Origin: Candidatus Delongbacteria bacterium
Lineage (GTDB): Bacteria; CAIWAD01
Reading direction: 5' to 3'
Length of the DNA stretch: 64,000 nucleotides
NCBI GenBank assembly: GCA_020634015.1
Contig: JACKCN010000004.1
Coordinates: 310,001-374,000 of the forward strand
In this document: one piece after another, positions 36,073 to 45,446 of the stretch
Layout of the letters: every line of letters begins with the position of its first letter
How positions within the stretch are numbered: the stretch's first letter is position 1
Notes under the pieces: generated by a model
Told to the model about the DNA's origin: nothing
The model's database searches: none
Seen by the model: only the letters and a program-made list of their open reading frames with translations
Program-made: the position numbers and the translations under genes

Positions 36073-38466
36073 TCAGTTGGAGAGGGCCGTCACCTGGTAG
36101 ATCCTGACCGGCACACCCGTCACACAACCGATGGTGACGAAGGGGTTTCCGGTGCTCAGCTCCAGCTCCCAGGCCTGATCCAGGCCGGTGCGCGAATACA
36201 GGTTGTAGTGGGTGGCTCCGGGTACCGTGTCCCAGGTCAGCTCCATGTTGCAGAGGCTGGAACTCTGGATTCGAATGGTGGGCGAGCCCAGCGAGCAGTC
36301 CACCCACTCGCGTTCGGCTTCATTGGTTTCGCGCTCTTCGCCGAACTCGTCGAAGAAGATGCCGCGAAGCTTGTCGTTGCCGATCACATCGCTGGTGTAA
36401 GTGAGCTGCATCTGGCCCAGGATGTTGGTGAACCCACTGACCGACACGCCCGTATTGGGGCCTTCGAAGACTTCGAGCGTCGCCGGATAGTTGACCAGGG
36501 GATTGCCACTGCCTCCCCGCAGCGTCACGGTGGCCGTGAAATCATCTCCCATGCACCCCGAGGAGAACACGGGAGTCACCTCGCCCCAGCCGCCCGTGTT
36601 GCAGGCCTGCCAGGTGTTGACAGCGGTGTTGGATACATCCGGATTGCCGCTGCTGTTCACGAAGGAAGCCTGGATCATGTCGGTGCCGATGACCGCACCC
36701 ACATAGGTCAGGGCCAGCTCGCCATTGGCGTCGGTGGGGCCGCTGACCATCAGGCCGCTGTTGGGGCCGCTGATGATCTCGATCGTGGCGTCAAAGTCGG
36801 GCACCAGATTGCCTTCGCTGTCTTCCATCACCAAGGTCACCGTGTACGGCACACCCAGACAGCTGCTTGCCGTTGTGGGACTGAGCACGCCGATCTCCTG
36901 CTGAACGCACTGCTGCCAGTCGACGGTGGCAAAAGGTGTATACTCCACAAGGCCGTCGCCGTTGGTGAACGAGCCACGGAAGGTGTCCGTGCCGGAGGTG
37001 GTGCCGGTCAGGGTCATCGCGAACTGCCCATTGGCATCGCTGAGACCGGAGACGGTCTGGCCGACGTGGGGGCCACTGAGCACCAGGATACTGGCGCTGC
37101 GCCCGACCAGCGGAGTGCCACTGCCGTCCTGCAGGGTCAGGGTCACCGTGTACGGAGATTCAAGGCAGGTGGTGCCCACCAAGGGACTCAGCACGCCGTC
37201 CTCGGTGGACTGACAGTTCTGCCAGGTGGTCTCGGCAAAGTTCGAGTACTGCAGGACACCATTGGAATTGAGGAAGGACCCGGCGATCACATCGACGCCC
37301 GGAGTCGCACTGGCCCAGGTCAGTGAGAGCTGGCCCAGGGAATTGGTGGTGCCACTGTTCAGAAGCCCGACGTTGGGGCCCGAGGTGATCTCCAGGGTCG
37401 CATCCTGGTTGACCAGGGGGTTGCCGTTGGGGTCCTGAAGGGTCAGCGTGGCCGTGTGTGAGTCGCCCACGCAGAGGGCTGCGGTGGACGGGGTCAGCAC
37501 GGCACCCTCACCCACCACGGCCGCGAAATCCAGCAACAGGGTCGCGGCAAAGATGTTGTCATCCGCGGAAGGGTTGAAAGTGTTCACGGTCATGCTGGTA
37601 CTGCCGGCTCCGATGTAGCTGGCGATGTTGTACAGCTCGTCGTCGTAGGTGGTGAAATCCGAGTAGGAACAGGGGTCATTGAACATCGGGTCCAGCGGAT
37701 TGCTGCGGCTGTCGCCCACTCCGCCCACGGTCATCAGGGCGCCGTTCTGGTTCTCGCCTTCGTCGTTGCCCCCGGCGCTCGAGGTGAGCCTCTGGCCGTT
37801 CACATCCACATAGCTGGTCTGGCAGGTTCCCCGGGCGTAGCCGTAGCTGATGCCCAGCCCGAACTCGACCACCGTGTTGGCATCGGGAAAGATGGGCTGG
37901 CCGAAGCCGATGGAAAAGACATCCCCACTGGTGGCCTGGGCACCGAATGCCAGCACGGCCGTGCGAGTCACGATCGTGACAGGGTCGTCAAAGATCACAT
38001 ACAGCGCGGTGCCGTCCACACTCTGGCTGTTGGGCTCGTATACACTCACGTTGAGAATGCCCGCACCGGCAGGATCGAGGACCGGAGCCAGGATCGAGGT
38101 CACATCGGCCAGATGATTCCACGACGCGATGCCGTTGGGAATCGAATGGCTCCAGTTGACCGGGGATCCGGCAAGCTGGATGCTGCCGCTGGGGATGGAA
38201 TAGTTCAGAAAGCCCGTGCTGGCGGCAATCAGGTAGGCCACGCGCACGGTCGCACCCGGGCTGGGCTTCTCGACCTGAAGGAAGCCGTTGGTGGCCATCA
38301 TGCCCAGACCGTCGGCGGACAGGGTGATGTTGCCCACTTCGGTGGTCACGAACTGGTTCAGTTCGCGGCTGGGAGGCACATACCCGCGCACTCCCATTCC
38401 GGGCTCGGCGAATGCGGATGCGGCCAGCAGGACGCAGGTGAGCGAAACCCAGGCAGTTTTCTTCAT
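36073..38466 (-). CDS. Secreted protein with four Ig-like (Big_1-type) repeats
   Basis: A 797-residue exported protein. Signal peptide KKTAWVSLTCVLLAASAFA; an N-terminal domain to about residue 370; then four consecutive ~100-residue Ig-like repeats, each with a C-x-(5-6)-T.TL..G(S/N)P.V…(D)AT.EI.SGPN.G…SG.(T/S)(N/D).G(Q/E)L.(L/M)T pattern and a closing W..C, so each repeat probably has its own disulfide. A final Fn3-like module (ELTWDTVPGATHYNLYSR) ends the protein. No sorting domain is present, unlike its secreted neighbours. GGGAGA precedes the ATG. An adhesive or structural role is inferred. Confidence 0.82.
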   Translation of the reverse strand: MKKTAWVSLTCVLLAASAFAEPGMGVRGYVPPSRELNQFVTTEVGNITLSADGLGMMATNGFLQVEKPSPGATVRVAYLIAASTGFLNYSIPSGSIQLAGSPVNWSHSIPNGIASWNHLADVTSILAPVLDPAGAGILNVSVYEPNSQSVDGTALYVIFDDPVTIVTRTAVLAFGAQATSGDVFSIGFGQPIFPDANTVVEFGLGISYGYARGTCQTSYVDVNGQRLTSSAGGNDEGENQNGALMTVGGVGDSRSNPLDPMFNDPCSYSDFTTYDDELYNIASYIGAGSTSMTVNTFNPSADDNIFAATLLLDFAAVVGEGAVLTPSTAALCVGDSHTATLTLQDPNGNPLVNQDATLEITSGPNVGLLNSGTTNSLGQLSLTWASATPGVDVIAGSFLNSNGVLQYSNFAETTWQNCQSTEDGVLSPLVGTTCLESPYTVTLTLQDGSGTPLVGRSASILVLSGPHVGQTVSGLSDANGQFAMTLTGTTSGTDTFRGSFTNGDGLVEYTPFATVDWQQCVQQEIGVLSPTTASSCLGVPYTVTLVMEDSEGNLVPDFDATIEIISGPNSGLMVSGPTDANGELALTYVGAVIGTDMIQASFVNSSGNPDVSNTAVNTWQACNTGGWGEVTPVFSSGCMGDDFTATVTLRGGSGNPLVNYPATLEVFEGPNTGVSVSGFTNILGQMQLTYTSDVIGNDKLRGIFFDEFGEERETNEAEREWVDCSLGSPTIRIQSSSLCNMELTWDTVPGATHYNLYSRTGLDQAWELELSTGNPFVTIGCVTGVPVRIYQVTALSN

Positions 38467-39593
38467 GGTGTCTCCCGACTGTGCATGGTTCAGGATCCTG
38501 ACCGGTCCGGCCGCGGTCCCTATGCTCCATGTGATGATGATTGGTGTGGTTGATGTTGAAGCACCCACCATCCGGCACGAACCGTGCCACACGCCATGAC
38601 AGGGATCCGGGCGTCCTCGCCCCAGTTCCAAAGCTGAAATGGACGTTCCCTGGACAATGTGATCCAGTTTCCGCCCTGTGCTCCGTTCAGCTTCGGGCGT
38701 CGGCAGACCAATACTGGGCAACAATCAGTCACCACGAACTTTTTCAGGCAGGAACTCGTGGATCACAAGGTCCAATCCGGTCTGCCGGGCGCCTGTTCCG
38801 GGCTGAATCGCGCTGGAAACCGGAATTCTGGCGGAGGCCGCGATCCATGCGCAGGATGCGTGTCCGGCGCATGAAGCGTACTCCCCGTCTGTCCGCCCCA
38901 TGATCCGATGGCCCCGTCCGGGCATGGCCGGAGGGGATGTGCCTCGTGCGTCGGATGACTCTGTCCGTCGGGAGAGTTCCATTGTCCGACAGGAATCTCC
39001 GGAACAGGGACTGGTCGCCACAAGGATCCACGCGGCACCTGCTGCAAGGACTCCCCCGGGAGTTCTCCCATTCAGTCCCATCAGCCCCACGGCATTCTGG
39101 GTCCGGCAAGGCGATGGTTCCCGGCTGCGCGGGATGACGCATTCAGGTCCGGAGTTGCAGCTGCAGTGGGTTTCTGGGTGTCGGAGGGCGATCATGCCGA
39201 GGAAGAGCATGGGTCTGGCAGGAGATCCATGCCAGAAGGGGACGACCCATCGCTGCACAGCCCACCGCGGACCCGCCGCGGAATCCAGCAGGATCAGCGC
39301 CCACGCACCCAGGTTCCGGACCCGGGTCATCTGACGGATGGGGTCTGCCTCGTCACCGCAGGGCGGGCAAAGCACGACCTGCCCTCCAGCACACGCCTCC
39401 ATCACACCTCACGCGTTCGCCACCCAAGCCCCGAATGGGGCATCACACATCATGGCCCGTGGGGAATCCACGGGCGGGAGGCGCGGATTGCCCTGACGGT
39501 GATGAAATGGGCATGTGTGCAAAGGGCGCCATGCAATGGGCGCCAAGCAATGGGCGCCTATTTCACGGGGATGACGGCAAAGGGGAAGATCCC
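38467..39593. other. Long intergenic region without a supportable gene
   Basis: About 1.1 kb between the stop of the GH57 gene and the start of the Ig-repeat gene. Open frames exist on both strands (to about 226 codons), but none has a ribosome site, recognisable domain or the strong third-position GC bias of the neighbours. Visible elements are a 7-bp hairpin at 39456-39474 and 14-nt repeat units at 39523-39558. Confidence 0.5.
39523..39558. repeat. 14-nt GGCGCC repeat, second locus
   Basis: Units AGGGCGCCATGCAA (39523) and TGGGCGCCAAGCAA (39537) plus a partial third at 39551, the same family as 35893-35948, here 36-71 nt beyond the stop of the GH57 gene. Confidence 0.8.
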
Positions 39594-42500
39594 TCAGGGC
39601 AGCACGCGGGCCGTCACGCGATAGAAGAGGGCACCGTCGGCCCACTGGGCGTTGCTGTGGGTCAACTGGGTCTGGGCGGTCTCGGCCCAGGGAATCCAAC
39701 CCGGGCCCGCTCCGTAGGGGTCCGGTGAGAGGTAGACCGTGTAGCCATCCACGCTCAACGGGAATCCCGCCGTGTCGGTGGTGACGGGATCCCAGCTCAG
39801 CTCCACCGCGCCATTGGTGAATGCCACGATCCGCAGGTTGGTGACCGGGGCCGGAATGCCGGTGCCGCTCGCAAGTGGATAGAGCACGCTCTCGCTCAGT
39901 TCGATGCTGGCATTGCCATTGCCCGTGGGCAGCTGGTCCAGCAGGGCGCCCCCGTTGGCGGTGGCGTAGACCGCCAGCGCCAGGCGCACCGTCTCGGGCA
40001 GACTGGCGAACTGGGCACGCAGATCAATGACTCCTTCAAGCACGGCACCGGAGGCATTGGCCGCGCTGGCCGCGTCAAACCAGCCGCTCCAGCCGTTGTC
40101 CACTTCCTGGGCCAGAAAGGCTTCCAGCGAGGCGGTCTGCCCGGCCTTGGCCCAGGGCGCCGCCAGCAGATCCGCGCTGCCGTCGAAGAGCATCAGAAAG
40201 GCATCGCCACCCTGGACGGACGCGGGTTCAGTGGCCAGGTACAACTGTGGGTCCTGCCAGCCCACCCAGAGGTGGCGGCCGCCATCCTGGGCCACCAACT
40301 CGGCGCCCGGATCCAGCTGGCCATCCAGCTGCCAGCTCTGCACGGCGCCGCTGACCGGCAGATGCCAGTCCTGACCGCTGTTGCTGTCCCAGTTGCCCGC
40401 ACCGTCGGTGAACACGAAATCCAGCTGGGAAATGCTGGAAGGCAGCGACACGGTTGCGGTAAAGGTGCCGGGCTCGGCACCCGCGCTCATCGCCAGGTCG
40501 GGGCTCACCACGGAACTCCAGCCGTCGAAGCCGTGATGCAAGTACACGGCTGACGTGTTCGCCGGCAGCGGGCCGAGCGCGGCATCGTAATGGATGGCAA
40601 GGCTCTGGCCGGCCTGGGGCTCTTCGGGCAGCCAGCTCACCCGGTCACCTCCTCCGCCTCCGCTGCCCTGGCCCGTGCCGATCCAGGTGTGCAGGATCGG
40701 ACTTTTCTTCAGCAGGCCATTCGTGTCACGGGCTTCCACATAGTAGTCGATCAGCACACCGCCGCTGGCCACCAGCTCCTCTTCCTGCACATGAATGGAG
40801 TACTGGGTGGCGATCGCCAGCGGCAGCTCGAAGAAATCGATCTCGGGAGAATTGGTGACGTTGCCCACCGGGAAATCCCGCGCGGTCATGGGCAGGCTGC
40901 GCCAGCTGCCCACCTCGGCACCGCCGGCATACGTTTCGTTCTGGTCACTGCTGAGCGGATTCTGGCCATCCAGGTCAATGCGGTAGCGGAAATTCACCTC
41001 GCCCAGCCCGCTGACATCGTGCACGAAGGTCCAGACCCAGAAGTCGCGCGGGCTCTGGCGCTGCTGGTACCCCCAGAGCGGACCGAAATCGACCTCGCCC
41101 GGATTGTGCGGCAATTGCTGGGGCAACCAGATGGTGGGTGGGGTCTGCTCGCCCGTGCCGTCGCCCACCACGTTCAATGCATGGCCGATGGCCGCGTTGG
41201 CTGTGATGGTGGCCTTGACTTCCATGTCCAGCGCGGCCCCGTAATACATGAAGTCACTGGCGATGCCGGGCAGGAAATGGTGCCAGGCCCGCTCGGCCTC
41301 GGTGGTCCCCGGCAGCAGGGGGTTCATCACGCGGGCCGGATCCACTCCTCCGCTCATCTGTTCGGCGGTATCCACCCAGTTCTGGGCCGCGGTGATCACG
41401 GCCCAGTTGCGCTCGTCCTCGGCCCAGCCCGCCGCGATGTCGAACTGACCATCGGAGCCCACCAGCGGCCAGTTCCAGTTGATGTAGTCCGGGTCGCCGA
41501 AATCTCCGTCGGCGTTCACCCAGGCACCGTCTTCCACATGCACGACGTCGTTCAGGGCCACCGGATGGTCGGCCAGATACTGCTGGACCACCGTGGGTGT
41601 GTACCCGTGCGAGACCGCCTGGGCGGTGAATCCCGGCACGCTCTCATGGTAGTAGCTGTAACCGCCGCCGAAGGCGTTGTCGCCGTCGTGTGCCAGCGCG
41701 ATCAGCATCGGCTGCGAGGGCTCGCTGGCCGCGGCGATCTGGTCGATGTCCTGGGTGCCGTAGGTCTGGTAGCCATCCAGCCAGCTCATCGCCATCTCCA
41801 CGGGCACCACCACCAGGCGATGCTCCTGGCCGGTTTCCGGGTCCACACTGCGCGCCCAGTGGGGCCTGAAGGCGAATGGCACGGCGTTGGTGGGCGTGCA
41901 GCCGCGGCTGATGGTCCGGCTGAACCACTGGCTCTGGGGCGGATTCAACTGGTCGGCCTTGTTGGGCGGTGTACAATTCTCGCCGCCCGTGCCCAGAATC
42001 AGGGGGAAGTTGCTCACGGCACGCGAGAGGTGGCTGTTGCTGACGAAGCTCCACTGCACACCCTCCTCGGCCAGCACCTGGATCATCCGGGTGGAAAAGG
42101 CCATTTCGGGCGGAAAGAACCCCTGGGACAGTCCGGGCGTGCTGCCCCAGTCGCGCGTGTGCGCCAGTTTGCCCAGCCGGATCTCCATGCGCAGGGCGTT
42201 CTCGTCGATCAGCGGCGCCAGGCTGTGGTGGTAGGGAAAGATCACCAGATCCAGGCGGGGCAGGCCGCCGCTGGTGGTCCAGTTGCGCGCGATGCGGTTG
42301 TTCTGGGCCCACAAGGGCCCGTAGCCATAGCTGCTGTGACTGCCCAGACTGGCCACATTCTCGGCCAGCGAGCCGCTGTAACTGACCTGGGCTCCCGAGT
42401 CGGTGCCACTCATCAGCGCGATCGAATCCTTGATCCGGTACTGGTAGGCCGCCTGACGGTCGGCCAGGCTGAAGATCTGGGCCACATCGTTCTCGGGGTG

Positions 42501-42677
42501 CTGGGCGCCCGCGTTGCGACGCTGGATGCTCTCCCAGGCCACTTCGTAGGTCCCCGGCACCAGCGCGCTGGGCTGGGGCCAGTAGACGGGCTGATGCAGG
42601 TGCCACATGTAGGTGGTGTAGACCTGGGCGGACGCGCAGAGCGCACCGGCAAGCAAGGGCAGCAGGAAGCGGATCAT
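39594..42677 (-). CDS. Secreted GH57-family glycoside hydrolase (α-amylase-like)
   Basis: A 1027-residue exported enzyme acting on α-glucans. After the signal peptide (FLLPLLAGALCASA) comes the GH57 start MWHLHQPVY (motif 1); GFFPPEMAFS carries the expected nucleophile glutamate, and ALAHDGDNAFGGG the acid/base aspartate. Beyond about residue 640 there is an Fn3/CBM-like part: VYLHHGFDGWSS resembles starch-binding CBM25/26-type β-sandwiches, followed by a CBM9-like or CBM20-like segment and a C-terminal Fn3 domain (GAVELSWDPVTTDTAGFPLSVD…). No sorting domain. AAGGAG precedes the ATG. Extracellular glycogen or starch use is the likely role. Confidence 0.87.
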   Translation of the reverse strand: MIRFLLPLLAGALCASAQVYTTYMWHLHQPVYWPQPSALVPGTYEVAWESIQRRNAGAQHPENDVAQIFSLADRQAAYQYRIKDSIALMSGTDSGAQVSYSGSLAENVASLGSHSSYGYGPLWAQNNRIARNWTTSGGLPRLDLVIFPYHHSLAPLIDENALRMEIRLGKLAHTRDWGSTPGLSQGFFPPEMAFSTRMIQVLAEEGVQWSFVSNSHLSRAVSNFPLILGTGGENCTPPNKADQLNPPQSQWFSRTISRGCTPTNAVPFAFRPHWARSVDPETGQEHRLVVVPVEMAMSWLDGYQTYGTQDIDQIAAASEPSQPMLIALAHDGDNAFGGGYSYYHESVPGFTAQAVSHGYTPTVVQQYLADHPVALNDVVHVEDGAWVNADGDFGDPDYINWNWPLVGSDGQFDIAAGWAEDERNWAVITAAQNWVDTAEQMSGGVDPARVMNPLLPGTTEAERAWHHFLPGIASDFMYYGAALDMEVKATITANAAIGHALNVVGDGTGEQTPPTIWLPQQLPHNPGEVDFGPLWGYQQRQSPRDFWVWTFVHDVSGLGEVNFRYRIDLDGQNPLSSDQNETYAGGAEVGSWRSLPMTARDFPVGNVTNSPEIDFFELPLAIATQYSIHVQEEELVASGGVLIDYYVEARDTNGLLKKSPILHTWIGTGQGSGGGGGDRVSWLPEEPQAGQSLAIHYDAALGPLPANTSAVYLHHGFDGWSSVVSPDLAMSAGAEPGTFTATVSLPSSISQLDFVFTDGAGNWDSNSGQDWHLPVSGAVQSWQLDGQLDPGAELVAQDGGRHLWVGWQDPQLYLATEPASVQGGDAFLMLFDGSADLLAAPWAKAGQTASLEAFLAQEVDNGWSGWFDAASAANASGAVLEGVIDLRAQFASLPETVRLALAVYATANGGALLDQLPTGNGNASIELSESVLYPLASGTGIPAPVTNLRIVAFTNGAVELSWDPVTTDTAGFPLSVDGYTVYLSPDPYGAGPGWIPWAETAQTQLTHSNAQWADGALFYRVTARVLP

Positions 42678-42798
42678 GGGTGTCTCCTTTGAGGCGCAGG
42701 GCAGCGACGCGGGGCTGAAGCTAACAACCGGATGGCAGGAAGGCAGCCGGAATCGCGGCAGCTGATCATCCGGGACCTCGGATGCCCCCGGAATGAAA

Positions 42799-42824
42799 CG
42801 ACCCCGGGGAAAGACCCGGGGTCG
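42799..42824 (-). terminator. Intrinsic terminator of clpP-like gene
   Basis: Perfect 10-bp stem CGACCCCGGG / CCCGGGGTCG with a 6-nt loop, 28 nt after the stop at 42852, followed on the minus strand by TTTCATTC. Confidence 0.82.
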
Positions 42825-42851
42825 CGAAACATCGGTACTGACGGACGGGCG

Positions 42852-43451
42852 CTAGCCAAGCTCGGCCTGGGTCTGGATGATGCGTCCCACCAACCCATAG
42901 GCCACCGCTTCCTCGGCATTCAGCCAATGGTCGCGGTCCATGTCCAGCATCACGGTTTCCAGCGGTTTGCCGGTCTGGCGCGCCACCACACGGGCGATGC
43001 GTTCGCGTGTGCGCAGGATTTCGCGGGCCTGGATCGCGATGTCGCTGGCCTGGCCGCCTCCACCGCCCGCGGGCTGGTGAATCATGAAGCGCGTGTTGGG
43101 CAGGCAGAGCCGGCGTTCCTTGGGAGGTGCCAGAAAGATGTGCGCGCCGGCGCTGGCGACCCAGCCCGTGCCCACGGTGGTCACGGGAGCGGGCACGAAA
43201 CCAATGATGTCATGAATCGCATCGCCGGATTCCACATGACCGCCGGGCGAGGAGATCATCAAGGTGATGGGATCCGCGGAATCCTGGGAAAGCGCCAGGA
43301 TCCGGCGGCAGATCGCGCGGGCCACCGAGTCGTTGATCTCCCCGAAAAGCAGCACGATACGCGACTTGAAGGAGAGTTGCTCCTCCTTCCGGTCGGCCTT
43401 CTCGCCCATGGTGGGTTTCTTCGCGTGGGCGAGACTGGACTGGAACTGCAT
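42852..43451 (-). CDS. clpP: ClpP-family serine protease
   Basis: A 199-residue ClpP-fold peptidase, the proteolytic ring partner of Clp ATPases. SSPGG (68-72) is the oxyanion-strand motif. The nucleophile is S100 in GWVASAGAHI (usual G.AAS.GA), H125 lies in RFMIHQPAGG, and D170 in VMLDMDRDHWLNAEEA. The active-site surroundings are slightly atypical and the protein has a charged N-terminal extension (KKPTMGEKADRKEEQ), so it may be a secondary ClpP paralogue. No clpX or tig is adjacent, unlike the canonical operon. AAGGAGAG precedes the ATG. Confidence 0.88.
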   Translation of the reverse strand: MQFQSSLAHAKKPTMGEKADRKEEQLSFKSRIVLLFGEINDSVARAICRRILALSQDSADPITLMISSPGGHVESGDAIHDIIGFVPAPVTTVGTGWVASAGAHIFLAPPKERRLCLPNTRFMIHQPAGGGGGQASDIAIQAREILRTRERIARVVARQTGKPLETVMLDMDRDHWLNAEEAVAYGLVGRIIQTQAELG

Positions 43452-43689
43452 GGGGGCTCTCCTTGATGGCTGGGGTCGTTGAGTCGTGAGTCAGGACGGT
43501 CGGGCGCGCGAGCAACCGGATCTCGTCAGTGAACAGCATCGGCAGGATGCGGGCGAGAATATGCCCCGTTCGAGGGGTCCGCGCAAGCCCGCGCGCTCCG
43601 AATCGGCAGCTTGAGCTCCGCTGCTCCGCATCTTCCGACTCGCGCAGGATGTCCGACCGGCTGCCGCATGACTCACTCAGGGGCGCAGA

Positions 43690-44895
43690 TCAGCCGCAGC
43701 CACCTTTCTTCACCGCCGGGCCACTGCTCAGTTTCAGCTTGGGCACATAGCTGGCCTCGAGCGCCTCATGTCCCGCTTCGGAGGCCTCGCTGCGCGCACC
43801 CAGGGCCATGGGGAACAGTGATTCGAGGGGAGTTCCGGGCTCCAGCTCCAGACCCGGCATGACGTGCCCGAGCCAGGCCGGAATTCCGCCCTCAAGGATG
43901 TAGGCGTTGGGCACCTTGAGTGCCGCCAGATCCTTCCAGGCCTGGGTTGCCAGACGTTCGTCGCCGTCCACCAGGATCACCACCGTGTTGGCCGGGCTGC
44001 CTTCCAGATCACGCGCCAGCCGCTCCATGCTCGCGGGACTCCTCCGGTGCGAGCGCGCCAGATGGAAGATGTTGTACTGGGCTTCAGGGCGCAGGTCCAC
44101 CAGATGGAGCCGGATCTGGTCGTCGCCCATGATGTGAGCCACTTCGGCGGCTTCGAGATACACCGCACGGCCCGTCAGCAGACTGTCCTTCGAGGCGGCG
44201 ACCTGGTTCCAGCGATCCTCCAGGTCCGGTTGTCCCACGGCCACCACACCCAGCGCGACCAGCACCAGCGCCGCGGCGGCCATCCGCTGACCACGGGCGG
44301 CGCGCGCGGTGCGTGTCAGGCCCGCGGCCGCTTCGATCTTCTCGGCACCCCAGAACATGAACAGCGCCATGGCCACCACGGCCAGCACCACCAGGCCCGT
44401 GCTCAGTCCCAGCCATTCGGGCAGCATGAAACGTCCCATGCTCGAGGCATGCCAGAAGCCATCGATGTCGGCCACTGTCTCACCGAAGATGAAGATGCCT
44501 CCGAACACGCCGGCCAGAAAGAACATTCCGTCGACCTTGAAAGTGGCCACCGCCACCAGCGAGGTGCCCGGGCAGAAGCCACCGATCACGAAGCCGAAAC
44601 CCATGATCAGACCGCCCACGATGCCCGGCCAGAGGAAGGTGGGGTTGACCCAGACCCGGCTGAAGTCCAGCAGGCCCAGACCGCTGGCCAGGAAGATCAG
44701 CACCATGGCCACCACGATCGCGGTGAACATCACCTTCAGCACGGTCAGTTCCTTGAAGTAGAACTGGGCCGCCAGCTTGTTGGTATCCCCGAAGCCACTC
44801 ATCTCGAGCACGGCTCCAAAGCCCAGTCCGATCAGGATGTACACCAGATTGTTGATCGCCGATCCGAAGATCGACTCGAGAGGAAAGGGTGCCAT
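43690..44895 (-). CDS. YeeE/YedE-type sulfur transporter fused to a rhodanese-like domain
   Basis: A 401-residue membrane protein. Residues 1-230 hold six or more helices and the conserved cysteine C108 in GGFCPGTS, the thiosulfate/sulfur-relay motif of YeeE/YedE. Residues about 240-345 form a rhodanese-like fold (HLVDLRPEAQYNIFHLARS…YILEGGIPAWLG), but the active-site loop reads VVILVDGDERLATQ with no cysteine. The tail ends KKGGCG, with Cys400 as a possible replacement sulfur carrier. It is the last gene of the four-gene operon, 14 nt after the second YeeE gene. Confidence 0.85.
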   Translation of the reverse strand: MAPFPLESIFGSAINNLVYILIGLGFGAVLEMSGFGDTNKLAAQFYFKELTVLKVMFTAIVVAMVLIFLASGLGLLDFSRVWVNPTFLWPGIVGGLIMGFGFVIGGFCPGTSLVAVATFKVDGMFFLAGVFGGIFIFGETVADIDGFWHASSMGRFMLPEWLGLSTGLVVLAVVAMALFMFWGAEKIEAAAGLTRTARAARGQRMAAAALVLVALGVVAVGQPDLEDRWNQVAASKDSLLTGRAVYLEAAEVAHIMGDDQIRLHLVDLRPEAQYNIFHLARSHRRSPASMERLARDLEGSPANTVVILVDGDERLATQAWKDLAALKVPNAYILEGGIPAWLGHVMPGLELEPGTPLESLFPMALGARSEASEAGHEALEASYVPKLKLSSGPAVKKGGCG

Positions 44896-44909
44896 GAGGC
44901 CTCCGGATG

Positions 44910-45446
44910 TCAGTTCCAGGCTTTGCGGAAGAACCAGGCCAGCAGATAGCCACCGGCGAACACGGCCAGCATGAAGGCCCAGCTGCCCACGCTGAGCACG
45001 GCTCCGCCACTGAGGGCCTGGCCCGAGGTGCAGCCCCTCGCGAAGCGGGCTCCGTAGCCCATCAGCACACCGCCCGCCAGGGCCAGCATCCAGCGTGTGC
45101 GCACGCCGATCCGCGGACCGCGGCGGGTTTCCCAGCGCAGACGGCGGTTGAGCCAGCCCGAGAGGAAACCGCCCAGCAGGGTACCCACCGTGATCCAGAC
45201 GATGGAATTGTCCAGGGCGTTCTTCTCCCCCCCGGCCATGCTCAGCAGGTAGGGCGTGCGGTCCACATGGGCGGGCACGATCAGGTCCTGCACGAAGACC
45301 AGAATGCGGTTGAGGCCGCCCGATGCCCCCAGTCCTCCGCCCGTGATGTACACCGCGCCGAAGAGCACCAGGCCAAGCAGGGTGCCCCCCAGGTATGGAT
45401 TCAGATAAGGACGTGGGCCGGTCCGGCCGCTGGTGGGAGCGCTCAT
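44910..45446 (-). CDS. YeeE/YedE-type membrane protein (half-size)
   Basis: A 178-residue membrane protein with about four helices and the conserved cysteine C139 in ARFARGCTSGQALSGG, the second of the two YeeE/YedE cysteine motifs. It probably pairs with the following gene product to make one transporter, as in organisms with split YeeE genes. Substrate expected: thiosulfate or a related sulfane-sulfur compound. Its ATG overlaps the cytochrome stop (ATGA). Confidence 0.87.
   Translation of the reverse strand: MSAPTSGRTGPRPYLNPYLGGTLLGLVLFGAVYITGGGLGASGGLNRILVFVQDLIVPAHVDRTPYLLSMAGGEKNALDNSIVWITVGTLLGGFLSGWLNRRLRWETRRGPRIGVRTRWMLALAGGVLMGYGARFARGCTSGQALSGGAVLSVGSWAFMLAVFAGGYLLAWFFRKAWN

Noticed and set aside
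38725..39405. A 226-codon minus-strand frame as a possible gene
   Set aside because: No ribosome site, no domain, scattered Cys/Arg/Pro composition unlike neighbouring genes.
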